A DNA stretch of 64,000 nt from Bacteroides faecichinchillae JCM 17102 (GCF_000614145.1 NZ_BAKK01000014.1:1-64000); one strand, 5' to 3'. Shown: positions 29,608-39,023, counted from the first letter of the stretch. Numbers and translations: made by a program. The notes: generated by a model not told the origin, from the letters alone.

Positions 29608-29613
29608 TCAGTA

Positions 29614-30531
29614 TTATTCGATATCATTAATATTATAAGGAGTCTCCTGATAAACAAAGTAGTTCAACCAATTGGAAAATAAGAGGTTGGCATGAGCTCG
29701 CCAACGCACCAATGGGCCTTTTTCTGGATCATTATCAACATAATAATTGCGAGGCATTTCAATAGGTAGCCCTTTGTTTAAATCACGACGATATTCCGTA
29801 TCCAACGTCAAAGGAGAATACTCCGAATGTCCGGTCACAAAGAACTCACGCCCACCGCGAGCCACCACCATATAAACGCCTGATTCTTCAGACTCTGAAA
29901 GCAAAGTAAGTTCAGGAACTTTCAGAATGTCTTCTTTCCGCACTTCCGTATGACGACTATGAGGCACATAGAAGCAATCATCGAATCCACGAAAAATCGG
30001 ATGCAATGGTTCCAACACACAATGCTCAAAAATACCAAACATTTTCTGATCCAAAGAATATTTGGGCACTCCGTAATGATGATACAGTCCGGCCTGAGCC
30101 GCCCAGCATATATACAGAGTAGATGTGACATGTGTTTTCGCCCAATCAAATATCTCCGTTATTTCATCCCAATAGGTCACCTCTTTGAAGTCCATCTGTT
30201 CTACTGGTGCTCCGGTTATAATCATACCGTCATATTTTTCATCGCGCATCTGGTCAAAGTCCGTATAGAACGCTTTCATATGCTCTACCGGAGTATTTTT
30301 GGATGTATGACTCTTGATCTTCATAAACGAGATCTCCACCTGAAGAGGTGTGTTTGAAAGCAATCTAACCAAATCTGTCTCCGTTGTAATCTTCAACGGC
30401 ATTAGATTCAATATGACAATCCGTAGCGGACGAATATCCTGTTGCGTAGCACGGGAAGCATCGATCACAAAAATATTTTCTTCCTTTAGCAATTCTATCG
30501 CAGGGAGTCTATCAGGTAAATTTAAAGGCAT
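29614..30531 (-). CDS. metA: Homoserine O-acyltransferase, probably acetyl-CoA dependent
   Basis: Activates homoserine for methionine synthesis. Starting at Met 30531 ([20 protein letters not shown]) gives 305 residues, the normal MetA length; the ORF extends 18 codons further upstream but without family similarity. The catalytic Cys142 lies in [17 protein letters not shown], and the His-Glu pair in [10 protein letters not shown] and [11 protein letters not shown] follows. Residue 111 is Glu ([11 protein letters not shown]). In MetA enzymes Gly at this position goes with succinyl-CoA and Glu with acetyl-CoA, so this is probably homoserine O-acetyltransferase. A -7 box lies 30 bp upstream. It draws on the homoserine made by ThrA. 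Confidence 0.93.
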   Translation of the reverse strand: MPLNLPDRLPAIELLKEENIFVIDASRATQQDIRPLRIVILNLMPLKITTETDLVRLLSNTPLQVEISFMKIKSHTSKNTPVEHMKAFYTDFDQMRDEKYDGMIITGAPVEQMDFKEVTYWDEITEIFDWAKTHVTSTLYICWAAQAGLYHHYGVPKYSLDQKMFGIFEHCVLEPLHPIFRGFDDCFYVPHSRHTEVRKEDILKVPELTLLSESEESGVYMVVARGGREFFVTGHSEYSPLTLDTEYRRDLNKGLPIEMPRNYYVDNDPEKGPLVRWRAHANLLFSNWLNYFVYQETPYNINDIE

Positions 30532-30560
30532 ATTATTGCTATGTATTAGTAATTTGTCTG

Positions 30561-30568
30561 CAAAAATA
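30561..30568 (-). promoter_or_regulatory. -7 box for metA
   Basis: On the minus strand TATTTTTG matches TAnnTTTG and lies 30 bp before the metA ATG, leaving a leader too short for a riboswitch. Confidence 0.5.
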
Positions 30569-30667
30569 CGAAAAATATAGCACAAATAAGACGTGTCTCT
30601 TATTTAGAAGAAGTACAAATTAAATCATTTTAATCATAGAATCATATCAAGTAACAAATAAAACGCT

Positions 30668-30675
30668 TATTTTTG
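30668..30675 (+). promoter_or_regulatory. -7 box for ferredoxin gene
   Basis: TATTTTTG matches the consensus and lies 39 bp before the ATG at 30714. Confidence 0.5.
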
Positions 30676-30713
30676 CCAAACGAATTAGTACTAATAATTT
30701 AAATCTTAAAAAA

Positions 30714-30883
30714 ATGGCTTACGTAATTAGTGACGATTGTATTGCTTGCGGAACTTGTATCGACGAGTGTCCGGTTGAAGCTATCTCTGAAGGTGATATC
30801 TATTCTATCAACCAGACGTATGTACTGACTGTGGTACTTGCGCAGACGTTTGTCCGTCTGAAGCTATTCACCCAGCTGAATAA
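30714..30883 (+). pseudogene. 2[4Fe-4S] ferredoxin (one frameshift)
   Basis: Small clostridial-type electron carrier. The first cluster motif is intact (CIACGTCIDECP, starting residue 9). Then the frame shifts at 30811-30813: AACCAGAC should be AACCCAGAC, which restores PDVCTDCGTCADVCP and the ending SEAIHPAE, 56 residues in all. A single ferredoxin of this kind is expected to be important for anaerobic metabolism, so the missing C is most likely a sequence error. It has its own promoter and terminator, a monocistronic unit. Confidence 0.88.
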
Positions 30884-30903
30884 TACAATCTACTCAAAAA
30901 AGT

Positions 30904-30937
30904 GAAGGCTGCTTTCTACGGAAGGTAGCCTTTTTTT
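30904..30937 (+). terminator. Rho-independent terminator after ferredoxin
   Basis: AAGGCTGCTTTC pairs with GAAGGTAGCCTT around a TACG loop and is followed by T residues. It lies 20 bp after the ferredoxin stop. Confidence 0.85.
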
Positions 30938-31029
30938 ATGGATGGATGGGTACACTCAAATAACAAATGCGACGGAGCATTTTCCTTTCTGGAAAACTTC
31001 CGCCGCAGTAATTTTATTTCGTCTGTCGA

Positions 31030-32223
31030 TTATTTCAATTTAGCCAACGCTTCCTTGATACGGCAAATAGACTTTTCAATGTTCTCATCACTTGTAGCAT
31101 AACTCATACGAATGCAGTCAGGAGCACCGAACGATGCACCGCCTACACAAGCTACATGAGCTTCTTCAAGCAAGTACATAGCTAAGTCATCTGAATCTTT
31201 AATTGTACGCTCACCACAACTCTTACCAAAGAAGCTATCGCATTTCGGGAACAAGTAGAAAGCACCTTGCGGTACATTTACTTCAAATCCCGGCACTTCT
31301 TTTGCCAACTTAACGATTAAGTCACGACGACGTTGGAAAGCCTTCTGCATTTCTTTAACTGGCTCTTGTGTACCTGTATAAGCAGCCTCAGCAGCTTTCT
31401 GTGATACAGAACAAGGACCTGAAGTGTATTGACCCTGTAACTTATTACAAGCTTTCACCAACCATTCCGGACCGGCAATAAAACCAATTCTCCATCCTGT
31501 CATGGCGTATGCTTTAGAAACACCATTTACAATCACTGTACGTTCCTTCATTTCCGGAAATTGAGCAATACTTTCGTGTTTACCGATATAGTTGATATGT
31601 TCGTAGATTTCGTCAGCAATTACTATTACTTGCGGATGTTTAGCCAATACAGTAGCCAATCCTGCTAATTCTTCCTTAGTATATACAGATCCAGTCGGAT
31701 TAGACGGAGAACAAAGAATCAATGCCTTCGTTTTCGGAGTAATAGCAGCTTCCAACTGTTCCGGAGTAATCTTGAAATCCTGTTCGATACCTGCTGAAAC
31801 AATCACAGGAGTACCTTCTGCCAATTTCACCATTTCCGGATAACTCACCCAATAAGGAGCTGGCACAATTACTTCTTCACCCGGATTTACCAACACCATG
31901 ATTGCATTACAAACAGATTGTTTTGCACCATTCGCACAAGAAATCTGAGCGGCAGTATATTCCAGACCGTTCTCTTTTTTCAGTTTCTCAACAATCGCAT
32001 TACGCAAAGCGGGATAACCCGGTACCGGAGAATAGCGAGAGAAATTGTCGTCTATAGCTTTTTTCGCAGCTTCTTTGATGTGGTCAGGAGTATTGAAATC
32101 TGGTTCTCCTACACTTAAGTTAATAACATCAACGCCTTGTGCCTTAAGCTCATTACTCTTTTGAGACATGGCAAGTGTCGCCGATGGCGACAAGCTGTTC
32201 AAACGATCTGATAATTGATTCAT
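31030..32223 (-). CDS. PLP-dependent aminotransferase, aspartate aminotransferase type
   Basis: Class I aminotransferase, fold type I, 397 residues. Family motifs include NLSVGEPDFNTPDHIKEAA near the start, SPSNPTGSVYTKEE, ADEIYEHI, and the PLP lysine in VNGVSKAYAMTGWRIGF. These fit the aspartate aminotransferase Ib subgroup, interconverting aspartate and oxaloacetate with glutamate; related substrates are possible. Aspartate would again supply the thr operon. It is 82 bp downstream of ribBA on the same strand and ends convergently with the ferredoxin gene. Confidence 0.92.
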   Translation of the reverse strand: MNQLSDRLNSLSPSATLAMSQKSNELKAQGVDVINLSVGEPDFNTPDHIKEAAKKAIDDNFSRYSPVPGYPALRNAIVEKLKKENGLEYTAAQISCANGAKQSVCNAIMVLVNPGEEVIVPAPYWVSYPEMVKLAEGTPVIVSAGIEQDFKITPEQLEAAITPKTKALILCSPSNPTGSVYTKEELAGLATVLAKHPQVIVIADEIYEHINYIGKHESIAQFPEMKERTVIVNGVSKAYAMTGWRIGFIAGPEWLVKACNKLQGQYTSGPCSVSQKAAEAAYTGTQEPVKEMQKAFQRRRDLIVKLAKEVPGFEVNVPQGAFYLFPKCDSFFGKSCGERTIKDSDDLAMYLLEEAHVACVGGASFGAPDCIRMSYATSDENIEKSICRIKEALAKLK

Positions 32224-32305
32224 TTTGTATCTATTTTATTGTTATTGAGTGAAATTCGTTGCAAAATAAGAGATTTTATTTGATATATGAAAACAAAACA
32301 GCAAT

Positions 32306-33520
32306 TTACTTATTAAAATGTAATATATGACCCATTCTCTCTTTTTTCGTTCTCAAATACCGTTCATTATACTGATTAGGAACCGTTTCAACAGGAACAT
32401 TTTCGACAATCTCCAATCCATAGGCCTCCAAACCTACGCGTTTTACAGGATTATTTGTCAAAAGCTTCATCTTGTGTACTCCTAACTCTCTAAGAATCTG
32501 CGCACCTACCCCATAATCACGTTCGTCAGCCAAATGCCCCAGACAAATATTTGCATCCACTGTATCCATTCCGTCCTCTTGAAGTTTATAAGCTCTCATT
32601 TTCTCCATCAAACCGATGCCACGACCTTCCTGATTGAGGTAAACAACAACTCCTTTTCCCGCCTGGTCGATCATCTCCATGGCTTTGTGCAACTGTTCAC
32701 CACAATCGCAACGTCTGGAACCGAAGATATCACCTGTTGTGCAAGATGAATGTACACGTACCAGAATAGGCTCGTCTTCCTTCCAAGTACCCTTAAATAA
32801 AGCTACATGTTCCAAACCATTTGATTTCTGCCGGAAAGGAATCAGACGAAACATACCATGCTCGGTCGGCATACTTACTTCTACCCCTTTTTCTACAATG
32901 GATTCTTGTTTAAGACGATAAGCAATCAAATCGTTAATAGAGATCAACTTTAATCCATGTTCATCTGCCAGCTTACGAAGCTCCGGCAAACGTGCCATCG
33001 TACCGTCGTCGCTCATAATCTCCATCAAAGCACCAGCTGGATAAAGTCCGGCAAGACGTGCCATATCAATCGTTGCTTCTGTATGTCCGGCACGACGCAA
33101 CACTCCTTTTTCTTGTGCATAAAGCGGATTAATATGTCCCGGGCGGCCGAATGTAGACGGTGTAGAAGCAGGGTCTGCCAATGCCTGAATCGTTGCAGCA
33201 CGATCATTAGCAGAAACGCCGGTTGTACAGCCTTCTAACTTGTCAATCGTAATGGTGAAAGGAGTACCCAATACAGAGGTATTGTCACTCACCTGATGTG
33301 GTAAGTCCAATTCTTTACAACGAGACACTGTGATAGGCGCGCAAAGTACTCCACGCGCATACTTTAACATAAAGTTTACTTTCTCAGGAGTTATCTTTTC
33401 AGCAGCTATAATTAAATCACCTTCGTTCTCACGATCTTCATCATCCACTACTATAACGAACTTGCCTTCTTTGAAATCGGCAATCGCATCTTCTATTTTA
33501 TCCATTTTAATCTCTTCCAT
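32306..33520 (-). CDS. ribBA: Bifunctional 3,4-dihydroxy-2-butanone-4-phosphate synthase / GTP cyclohydrolase II
   Basis: Makes both precursors of riboflavin. The N-terminal RibB domain has [20 protein letters not shown] and [20 protein letters not shown], with [12 protein letters not shown]. The C-terminal RibA domain has [20 protein letters not shown], holding the zinc cysteines, and [11 protein letters not shown]. At 404 residues it is complete. Two starts are possible, Met 33520 and Met 33505 (MDKIEDAI). It begins 5 bp after the LptF/G-like gene, so it is probably translated from the same transcript, and no FMN riboswitch is seen before it. Confidence 0.96.
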   Translation of the reverse strand: MEEIKMDKIEDAIADFKEGKFVIVVDDEDRENEGDLIIAAEKITPEKVNFMLKYARGVLCAPITVSRCKELDLPHQVSDNTSVLGTPFTITIDKLEGCTTGVSANDRAATIQALADPASTPSTFGRPGHINPLYAQEKGVLRRAGHTEATIDMARLAGLYPAGALMEIMSDDGTMARLPELRKLADEHGLKLISINDLIAYRLKQESIVEKGVEVSMPTEHGMFRLIPFRQKSNGLEHVALFKGTWKEDEPILVRVHSSCTTGDIFGSRRCDCGEQLHKAMEMIDQAGKGVVVYLNQEGRGIGLMEKMRAYKLQEDGMDTVDANICLGHLADERDYGVGAQILRELGVHKMKLLTNNPVKRVGLEAYGLEIVENVPVETVPNQYNERYLRTKKERMGHILHFNK

Positions 33521-33525
33521 AACAT

Positions 33526-35424
33526 TTATTTATTAATATTCTGTATGATGAATTGAATTTGTTCATTGTTCTTAATGATCCGCTCCATATCTTTAGATAA
33601 CCGGACACGAAATGCCCAGATACGGAAATAAAAGAATAAACCAATAGGGAATATGACTCCGGCAAGCAGATTCATCCAATATTTATGGAACGGACGTATA
33701 TGAGCCGAAACGGGAATAATGGGATAATTGTTTAATGTATTCACTAAAGTAACCGACTTCGTGTTGGACATTTCTTCTATTAACGATTCTAGTTGCTCGT
33801 TGATAGCCACCACTTCATCGTCCTTCTCACCCACCATCCATAGTTTGAAATAATTTGGTGCTTTAGTCAAGCGATTCTTCGCCATGTAAGCTTTGCACTC
33901 AGTAGTAAGGCGGTCTAAATCTCCTGGTAAACGTTCATAATCAGGATCATTAATTACTACTTCCTTCTTAAACAAATGACGCATACTCCGGATACCGACA
34001 ATCTTCTTGAACCAATTAATATAAGCATCGGCATTAAGCACCACTGAATCTTTATTCGATTTGTAGGTAAGGAAAAAACCTAAAGGAGCCAGAATAGCAC
34101 TACTGGTCCACATTCCCATCCATACAACCCATTTTCCGTCACGTGCCATCTTATAACCTGTATTATCTATAATGTAATAGATAATAAATACCATTACAGA
34201 CACAATCACAGGCATACCAAGCCCCCCCTTACGAATGATACCACCTAAAGGAGCCCCGATGAAGAAGAACAGTAAACAGGACAATGATATGGTAAATTTC
34301 TTATGCCACTCGGTCCGATGTCTACGGATACGGGTATCATTGTCTGACATCTGGAAAGTCTTGAAAGAGATATCATTAGATATATTCTCTGCTTTACCTG
34401 CTGCTGCTGTAATCACCTTCTGTTTCTGCGCCAACGATGCTATCTCATAAAGACTGTCTACATTATATGTACGAATATCCGCTTCTTCTATCTTTATTGT
34501 ATCTTCCTTACTCAACGTGTAAGATGGGCGGAAATTACCCTGTGATACTTCCGTATAATATTGCCGCCCGATGCTATCACCGACCAACTTCATTGAGTCA
34601 ATAGAGGCTTCCAACTGTTTCATATCTTTGGCTGAGGACTGCTTACCCATAATATCACTGTCCACCATATTAAAGTCGGAATTAAACTCAATGATCGAAT
34701 GTTTTTCACGAAATGATTCACGACGATAAGGCACATTCTGCGCTTTCACATTCTGTGCTTTCAAATTTTCAAACAAGTCACCACTATATAAATGTAGCCA
34801 AAGATGTTGCTTATCAGCTGTCATCTCCATACGGCCGGAGTCTGCGTAGATAATATGTGCATTTTCAAAACCATCGCGCAGATTATAGATCAACACATCA
34901 TATAGCATACCGGTTTTTCGATCCTTCTTGGCAATCTTCAGGTTGTAATCCGGTATTTCAGAATAGAACACTCCTTCCGGAATATCTACTTCCGGAGATT
35001 TTTGTTTCATCGAAAGAATCAGAGTCCCCAGTTTAGCCTGAGCGATAGGTCCGACAACATTCTGAAAATAAAAGGAGACGCCCACCAACCCGCAGACAAA
35101 AATTGCAAGCGGACGCATGATTTTAAGCAAGGAAATACCAGCTGCTTTCATTGCAAGCAACTCATAACGTTCACCAAAGTTTCCGAAAGTAATCAAAGAA
35201 GCCAACAACACAGCCAATGGCAATGACAATGGCACCAACGTTAAAGCAGAATAAAAGAAGAACTGAGCCATAACACTCATCTCCAATCCCTTTCCAACTA
35301 ATTCGTCAACATATCTCCATAAAAACTGCATCATGAAAATGAAGAGACAGATGAAGAATGTACCGATAAAAAGCAGAAAAAAGCTCTTAACGATAAATAT
35401 ATCTAATTTCTTTATGCGTAGCAT
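33526..35424 (-). CDS. LptF/LptG (YjgP/YjgQ) family permease
   Basis: Inner-membrane component of the lipopolysaccharide export ABC system, which extracts LPS towards the periplasmic bridge. At 632 residues it is longer than the E. coli proteins, as is usual in Bacteroidetes. Three N-terminal helices ([20 protein letters not shown] and following, [20 protein letters not shown]), a long periplasmic beta-jellyroll domain (about 130-340) and three C-terminal helices starting [20 protein letters not shown] give the family plan. A further hydrophobic segment near the end ([20 protein letters not shown]) is an extension. LptF and LptG cannot be told apart here. Confidence 0.88.
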   Translation of the reverse strand: MLRIKKLDIFIVKSFFLLFIGTFFICLFIFMMQFLWRYVDELVGKGLEMSVMAQFFFYSALTLVPLSLPLAVLLASLITFGNFGERYELLAMKAAGISLLKIMRPLAIFVCGLVGVSFYFQNVVGPIAQAKLGTLILSMKQKSPEVDIPEGVFYSEIPDYNLKIAKKDRKTGMLYDVLIYNLRDGFENAHIIYADSGRMEMTADKQHLWLHLYSGDLFENLKAQNVKAQNVPYRRESFREKHSIIEFNSDFNMVDSDIMGKQSSAKDMKQLEASIDSMKLVGDSIGRQYYTEVSQGNFRPSYTLSKEDTIKIEEADIRTYNVDSLYEIASLAQKQKVITAAAGKAENISNDISFKTFQMSDNDTRIRRHRTEWHKKFTISLSCLLFFFIGAPLGGIIRKGGLGMPVIVSVMVFIIYYIIDNTGYKMARDGKWVVWMGMWTSSAILAPLGFFLTYKSNKDSVVLNADAYINWFKKIVGIRSMRHLFKKEVVINDPDYERLPGDLDRLTTECKAYMAKNRLTKAPNYFKLWMVGEKDDEVVAINEQLESLIEEMSNTKSVTLVNTLNNYPIIPVSAHIRPFHKYWMNLLAGVIFPIGLFFYFRIWAFRVRLSKDMERIIKNNEQIQFIIQNINK

Positions 35425-35505
35425 CTTAAACAGGTTCTTCGTGCATTTTAAGATGCAAAATTAGTATAAAAAAAGTAGCCTAGGAAATTTTTAATTGAAA
35501 GTTAA

Positions 35506-35892
35506 CTAAAATCCACATGTTCTTCGCAATTTAGTCACTTGCAACTCCCACAATTCTTTCATATCATTTACTTCATCCGGTTCAGCAAAATCAATTATTT
35601 CCAATACATAGTCACTTGTCAGTTCATTATAAGTCATCTTTATTTCGAAATAATTACGCTCGTTATCGTCGTCCAGCCAACGGAAACGGATAAAGGAAAA
35701 AGCACGAATTGCTATAATCTCGGCATTTCTTTGTTCCGTTTTCCCCCAATGAAACTCTACAACTTTGTCGTCGGATACCACTCTATCAGCAAACCAGTCC
35801 TCCAACCCGGTCGGTGTACTAATAGCTGTCCAAATAATATTTTTAGATGTTGCATTTAGCAAATACTCCAAATGAATTTTCTCTTTTTTCAT
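35506..35892 (-). CDS. START-like / AHSA1 (SRPBCC) domain protein
   Basis: A 128-residue protein when started at Met 35892 (MKKEKIHLEYLLNATSKNII). Ten extra codons upstream are unlikely to be used. The pattern of WTAISTPTGLEDWFADRV, then HWGKTEQRNAEII and FIRFRWLDDD, fits the SRPBCC fold (Aha1-like), which has a deep hydrophobic ligand pocket. The ligand and role are unknown. It is upstream of and on the same strand as the LptF/G gene, 81 bp apart. Confidence 0.75.
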   Translation of the reverse strand: MKKEKIHLEYLLNATSKNIIWTAISTPTGLEDWFADRVVSDDKVVEFHWGKTEQRNAEIIAIRAFSFIRFRWLDDDNERNYFEIKMTYNELTSDYVLEIIDFAEPDEVNDMKELWELQVTKLRRTCGF

Positions 35893-36064
35893 AGCAATTT
35901 CAAATTGTATTGAGTGCGCCAAGATAAATACTTTTTTCTAAATACATAGTATAAATCAAGCACTTTATTTAAAACTTCTTTCATCTTTAACCCTCAAACT
36001 CCTTAATTAAAAGAGAAAGTAAGGTTTTGTCATATAGAAAAAACACAAAAAAGTACTCAATTGT

Positions 36065-36095
36065 TTTGGAGGTTATAAAAAAACAACTATCTTTG
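36065..36095 (+). promoter_or_regulatory. Consensus Bacteroides promoter for the tRNA gene
   Basis: TTTG at 36065-36068 and TATCTTTG at 36088-36095 are separated by 19 bp, an ideal -33/-7 pair. Transcription would start near 36103. Confidence 0.75.
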
Positions 36096-36116
36096 CACCC
36101 GCAATCGAGAAATGAT

Positions 36117-36189
36117 GGCGGGATAGCTCAGCTGGTTAGAGCGCATGATTCATAATCATGAGGTCCCCGGTTCAATCCCGGTCCCGCTA
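36117..36189 (+). tRNA. tRNA-Met (anticodon CAU), one base missing in T stem
   Basis: Acceptor GGCGGGA, D arm GCTC/GAGC and anticodon arm CATGA-TTCATAA-TCATG (anticodon CAT) are all well formed. The 3' half reads CCCGG-TTCAATC-CCGG-TCCCGCT-A; the T stem needs CCGGG, so one G is missing at 36180-36181. With it restored every stem pairs and A is the discriminator. CCA is not encoded. Elongator tRNA-Met is most likely; an isoleucine tRNA with lysidine-modified CAU is the alternative. The missing base is best read as a sequence error of the same kind as in nearby genes. Confidence 0.9.
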
Positions 36190-36208
36190 CGAAATAAATC
36201 ATTGAAAT

Positions 36209-36247
36209 TGAGACTGTTGAGAGGCTTCCACTCTTGGCGGTCTTTTT
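36209..36247 (+). terminator. Terminator after the tRNA
   Basis: AGACTG can pair with CGGTCT (one G-U), with an inner GAG..CTC helix, followed by TTTTTTAT. Confidence 0.5.
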
Positions 36248-36576
36248 TATTTCGAATTCATGGGAACACGGCGGGAACACAAAAAATCACCTTTAAGCCC
36301 CATTTTATTTGCTGATAATCACAATCCATCTTGTTTCAATTTAGTAATACTAATAAAAAAGTATGTATATATAGCCACTATACAATTATCATTCTTAGAT
36401 AAAAACTAGAGAATATATAAAATTTTAAGGCAGGGAACACAAACGGGAACACAAGTCTAATAACCCAAAGCAAAAATACTAAAACATGAACACTAAAAAA
36501 ATCACTAATACATCGAAAAAGGGCAATGCATTTAATACCATGACATTGCCCCTTCAATAGATAAATATAGCAAATA
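36248..36576. other. Junction region between tRNA and accessory island
   Basis: No gene is supported. It holds two pairs of the octamer GGGAACAC: 36262-36269 with 36273-36280, and 36433-36440 with 36445-36452, 11-12 bp apart within each pair. Such paired sites next to a tRNA could be recombinase arm sites or remnants of an element end. No repeat of the tRNA 3' end was found within the window by eye. Confidence 0.45.
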
Positions 36577-37455
36577 CTACAAACACTCAATTTCATCTTG
36601 AGACAATCCAGTAGCTTTTGAGATAATATCAATAGCAACTCCTAACTTCTTTAAATTACGAGCACTTTCTCTTTTTTCTTCTTCACGACCTTTAAGTAAT
36701 CCTTCTGCCCTTCCTTCTTCACGTTCAGTATTGATATTATCACGAAGGATTACAATATTATCCAGATGACGATAATAGGCAGCAAGCTCATCCTTAGTCA
36801 TGCTATCCAGTTTCAACCTTTCACGGGCCTCCTCAAGACCGGGAGCTGTAGCACTGGAAGGTATCTCTCCGGTATTCAGGTAGTAGATCCATTCTTCCAG
36901 GGGACTTTTGGCTACCTGATTGAAACCGTTTACTTTCAGGATATAATATTCAGGATATAGCTGACTTACCGTATCCACCTTGAATGTCTGCTTCTGGAAT
37001 GGAGTGAGTTCAAGAAGATCGTTGGTGTGGATGCCTCTGAATTCTGTCTTCCCATGATAAACAAAATCAGTTCCATGTCCCAGAGAGAAATAGACAATAT
37101 TGACGCTATATACCTTACGAACCTTGTCATAGCTTTCTCCCCTATTGATATACTCGGTCACCAGCTTGGAAGTGCCGAACAACATACGCTGGAAGTAGGC
37201 GTATTCATTATTGTTCTGTACCTCTATCAACACCAGTTCACCCTTGGAATTCTCGGCAAGCATATCGACACGGTTATACTTGTCATACTCATCCTCCTGA
37301 TTGCTTTCACTTTCCAGGAGTCGCTGAATAATGATTTTCTCACCCAATAACGTAGTGAGCAGACCTTCAAGGACACTGAAATTGGCCTTGTTCCTGAGCA
37401 GACGTTTCATAGCCCAGTCAAAACGGATTATCTGATTTTTATTGTTGCTATTCAT
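36577..37455 (-). CDS. Rpn family recombination-promoting nuclease / PD-(D/E)XK transposase-like protein
   Basis: A 292-residue protein of the PDDEXK_2/Rpn type, very common in Bacteroides. The nuclease core has RVDMLAENSKGELVLIEVQN, with the Asp and the E-x-Q catalytic set, followed by YAYFQRMLFGTSKLVTEYIN. The C-terminal part is charged, with GRAEGLLKGREEEKRESARN forming a helix, and ends in the typical IDIISKATGLSQDEIECL. Such proteins cut DNA non-specifically and promote RecA-independent recombination; they may also act as toxins or defence factors. It is the first gene of the accessory island. Confidence 0.85.
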   Translation of the reverse strand: MNSNNKNQIIRFDWAMKRLLRNKANFSVLEGLLTTLLGEKIIIQRLLESESNQEDEYDKYNRVDMLAENSKGELVLIEVQNNNEYAYFQRMLFGTSKLVTEYINRGESYDKVRKVYSVNIVYFSLGHGTDFVYHGKTEFRGIHTNDLLELTPFQKQTFKVDTVSQLYPEYYILKVNGFNQVAKSPLEEWIYYLNTGEIPSSATAPGLEEARERLKLDSMTKDELAAYYRHLDNIVILRDNINTEREEGRAEGLLKGREEEKRESARNLKKLGVAIDIISKATGLSQDEIECL

Positions 37456-37536
37456 AATTGTCTAATATATTGGTTACTACAAAGGTAAACAAAAAGATTC
37501 AGAATACCAAAAGTGACACTATTCCCTTTTCACATA

Positions 37537-37854
37537 TCACCAGAGAGCGACCTTTCCCAATGATCCTAAATCCAAATTGGCTGAATTTACTCCCATAGCT
37601 TTGAATGCTCTGATTATGGTTGAAAAAGTGACGCTCTTTCCACTTTCTATTTTTGAGATCTGCGCTCTTTTTACTCCCATCAACTCACCAAGCTGTTCCT
37701 GTGTCAGATTCCTGGCTTCTCTGGTTTGCTTGATTGCTTCACCAATTAGAAAATTATTGATGTCATCTTCATATTTGTTACGTACCGGAGTACCTTTTTC
37801 ACCTATCACTTTATCCAACGCTTCTTCTTCCGTATAAAATTTCATTTCTTCCAT
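37537..37854 (-). CDS. XRE-family antitoxin, HigA-like
   Basis: A 105-residue protein with a clear XRE helix-turn-helix at residues 38-95 (AIKQTREARNLTQEQLGELM, GVKRAQISKIESGKSVTFST). The N-terminal 35 residues are acidic and probably contact the toxin. It lies 4 bp after the RelE/HigB-like gene, giving the toxin-first order typical of HigBA systems, where the antitoxin also represses the operon. Confidence 0.85.
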   Translation of the reverse strand: MEEMKFYTEEEALDKVIGEKGTPVRNKYEDDINNFLIGEAIKQTREARNLTQEQLGELMGVKRAQISKIESGKSVTFSTIIRAFKAMGVNSANLDLGSLGKVALW

Positions 37855-37858
37855 ATCT

Positions 37859-38203
37859 TCACTTTTTAGAATTGAAATATATCTTTCTTATCTCTTTGGC
37901 TTTTGCTATTTCTTTGGATGGGGTTTTCTGGGGCTTTTTGATTATACCATGAGTCGTTATGACCAGAGTTTCCTTGTCAGTGTCCCAGAAAGCGAATAAC
38001 CTATATGAAATTCCATTGTATAAAGTTCTGAATTCCCATATATCATCCGCATCATCCAGTTTCTTGAAAAGCTCCTTGTCAATCACATACTTGCTTTTAT
38101 TTATATTGTACATGATTTTAGCCTTCGCTTTTTCGTCAAGACTGTTTAAAAACCGGATAGTCTCTTCCGAATATATTATTTTGAATTTTGCTTTTGCTTC
38201 CAT
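37859..38203 (-). CDS. RelE/HigB-type (Gp49-like) toxin
   Basis: A 114-residue basic protein. The core DIWEFRTLYNGISYRLFAFW and TLVITTHGIIKKPQKTP match the phage Gp49/HigB toxin family, mRNA interferases that cut at the ribosome. The conserved C-terminal KKPQKTPxxEIxKAxxI region is present and intact. It precedes the XRE antitoxin by 4 bp. The pair probably stabilises the island. Confidence 0.85.
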   Translation of the reverse strand: MEAKAKFKIIYSEETIRFLNSLDEKAKAKIMYNINKSKYVIDKELFKKLDDADDIWEFRTLYNGISYRLFAFWDTDKETLVITTHGIIKKPQKTPSKEIAKAKEIRKIYFNSKK

Positions 38204-38732
38204 GCCTGTTGATTAACCTACTGCAAAAATAATGAATAGTTCCAATTTAGGAAACAAAAAAAACAATGAGAATATCAAAAGCAAACTGATTTTTAACTTA
38301 TTCATGATAATTCTTTCTCATGTTCTCTCCATTTCCAAAGCCCTTAAACCCTTATATATGATAAAAAACTTGGAGCATTATTCAGCACTGCAATGAAGAG
38401 TGCGTCAGCTTCAAGCATTAATGATAAAAACAATTACCGGGTCACACTTATTTTCAGAAGATGGATAAGTTGGAGATTCGATGATGCGTAGCAATTTCAG
38501 TATGTGGACAAGACATAAAGTTCCCCACGAAAGAATGTATGCCGCATGATAGGCCAAGTAAATGCGAGGAGCTATTTACAACGGTTCAACTATCACAACC
38601 AGTCGAAAGACCGGTCTATTTTTTTCTTCTCCCCCTTCCTTGATTTCCCCTCAAAGCCTTATATATGAGAAAAGTATATAAGAGAAATTGAGAATAGAAA
38701 TAACAATATTAATAACTTAAAATTTAAGAGAC
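38204..38732. other. Long intergenic region between TA pair and small peptide genes
   Basis: About 530 bp. A 32-codon ORF at 38393-38491 is possible but I cannot support it. A short palindrome AGACCGGTCT followed by ATTTTTTTC at 38611-38630 may be a terminator. Two similar blocks, CCTTATATATGA at 38350 and 38660, lie upstream and downstream. Confidence 0.45.
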
Positions 38733-38897
38733 ATGGGAAATTTAATTAAAGGATTGAAGGTCGCAGCTTATGTGGCCGAGATTATCGTGGCAGGTTCAGT
38801 AGTAATCGAGCTTGCGGAGAAGTATAGTGGCAAATTCGGAAAAAAGAAGATTGCCACGGGTGAAGTCAAGGCCGTTGATGCTGCGACTGAAAACTGA
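38733..38897 (+). CDS. Small hydrophobic peptide, 54 residues
   Basis: Short ORF preceded by an AT-rich leader. The sequence has a hydrophobic centre (KVAAYVAEIIVAGSVVIELA, residues 9-28), then a basic stretch (KYSGKFGKKK) and an acidic C-terminus. It could be one membrane helix with a charged tail. I do not recognise a family. It lies just before a second small ORF and the DUF3871 gene, all on the same strand. Confidence 0.5.
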   Translation: MGNLIKGLKVAAYVAEIIVAGSVVIELAEKYSGKFGKKKIATGEVKAVDAATEN

Positions 38898-38912
38898 TAG
38901 AACGTCTGATGA

Positions 38913-39023
38913 ATGGATTATGACAAGAAAGCAGACGTGATAATAACGGTATTGGAGGTAGCAACTTCAATACTCAAAGGGATAAAGAAGCTAAGAGGTA
39001 TATTCATAAAAGCAAAGAAATGA
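38913..39023 (+). CDS. Small peptide, 36 residues
   Basis: ORF starting MDYDKKADVIITVLEVATSI and ending with a basic tail (KKLRGIFIKAKK). The pattern of alternating hydrophobic residues then lysines suggests an amphipathic helix. It begins 15 bp after the previous peptide and ends 61 bp before the next gene. Coding status is uncertain because of its size. Confidence 0.4.
   Translation: MDYDKKADVIITVLEVATSILKGIKKLRGIFIKAKK

Noticed and set aside
33526-33600. FMN riboswitch before ribBA.
   Set aside because: Only 5 bp separate ribBA from the preceding gene, and no RFN-type sequence is visible.
36378-36638. ORF on the minus strand after the tRNA.
   Set aside because: It overlaps the end of the Rpn gene, has low-complexity hydrophobic sequence and no protein-like motifs; it appears to be a chance reading frame.
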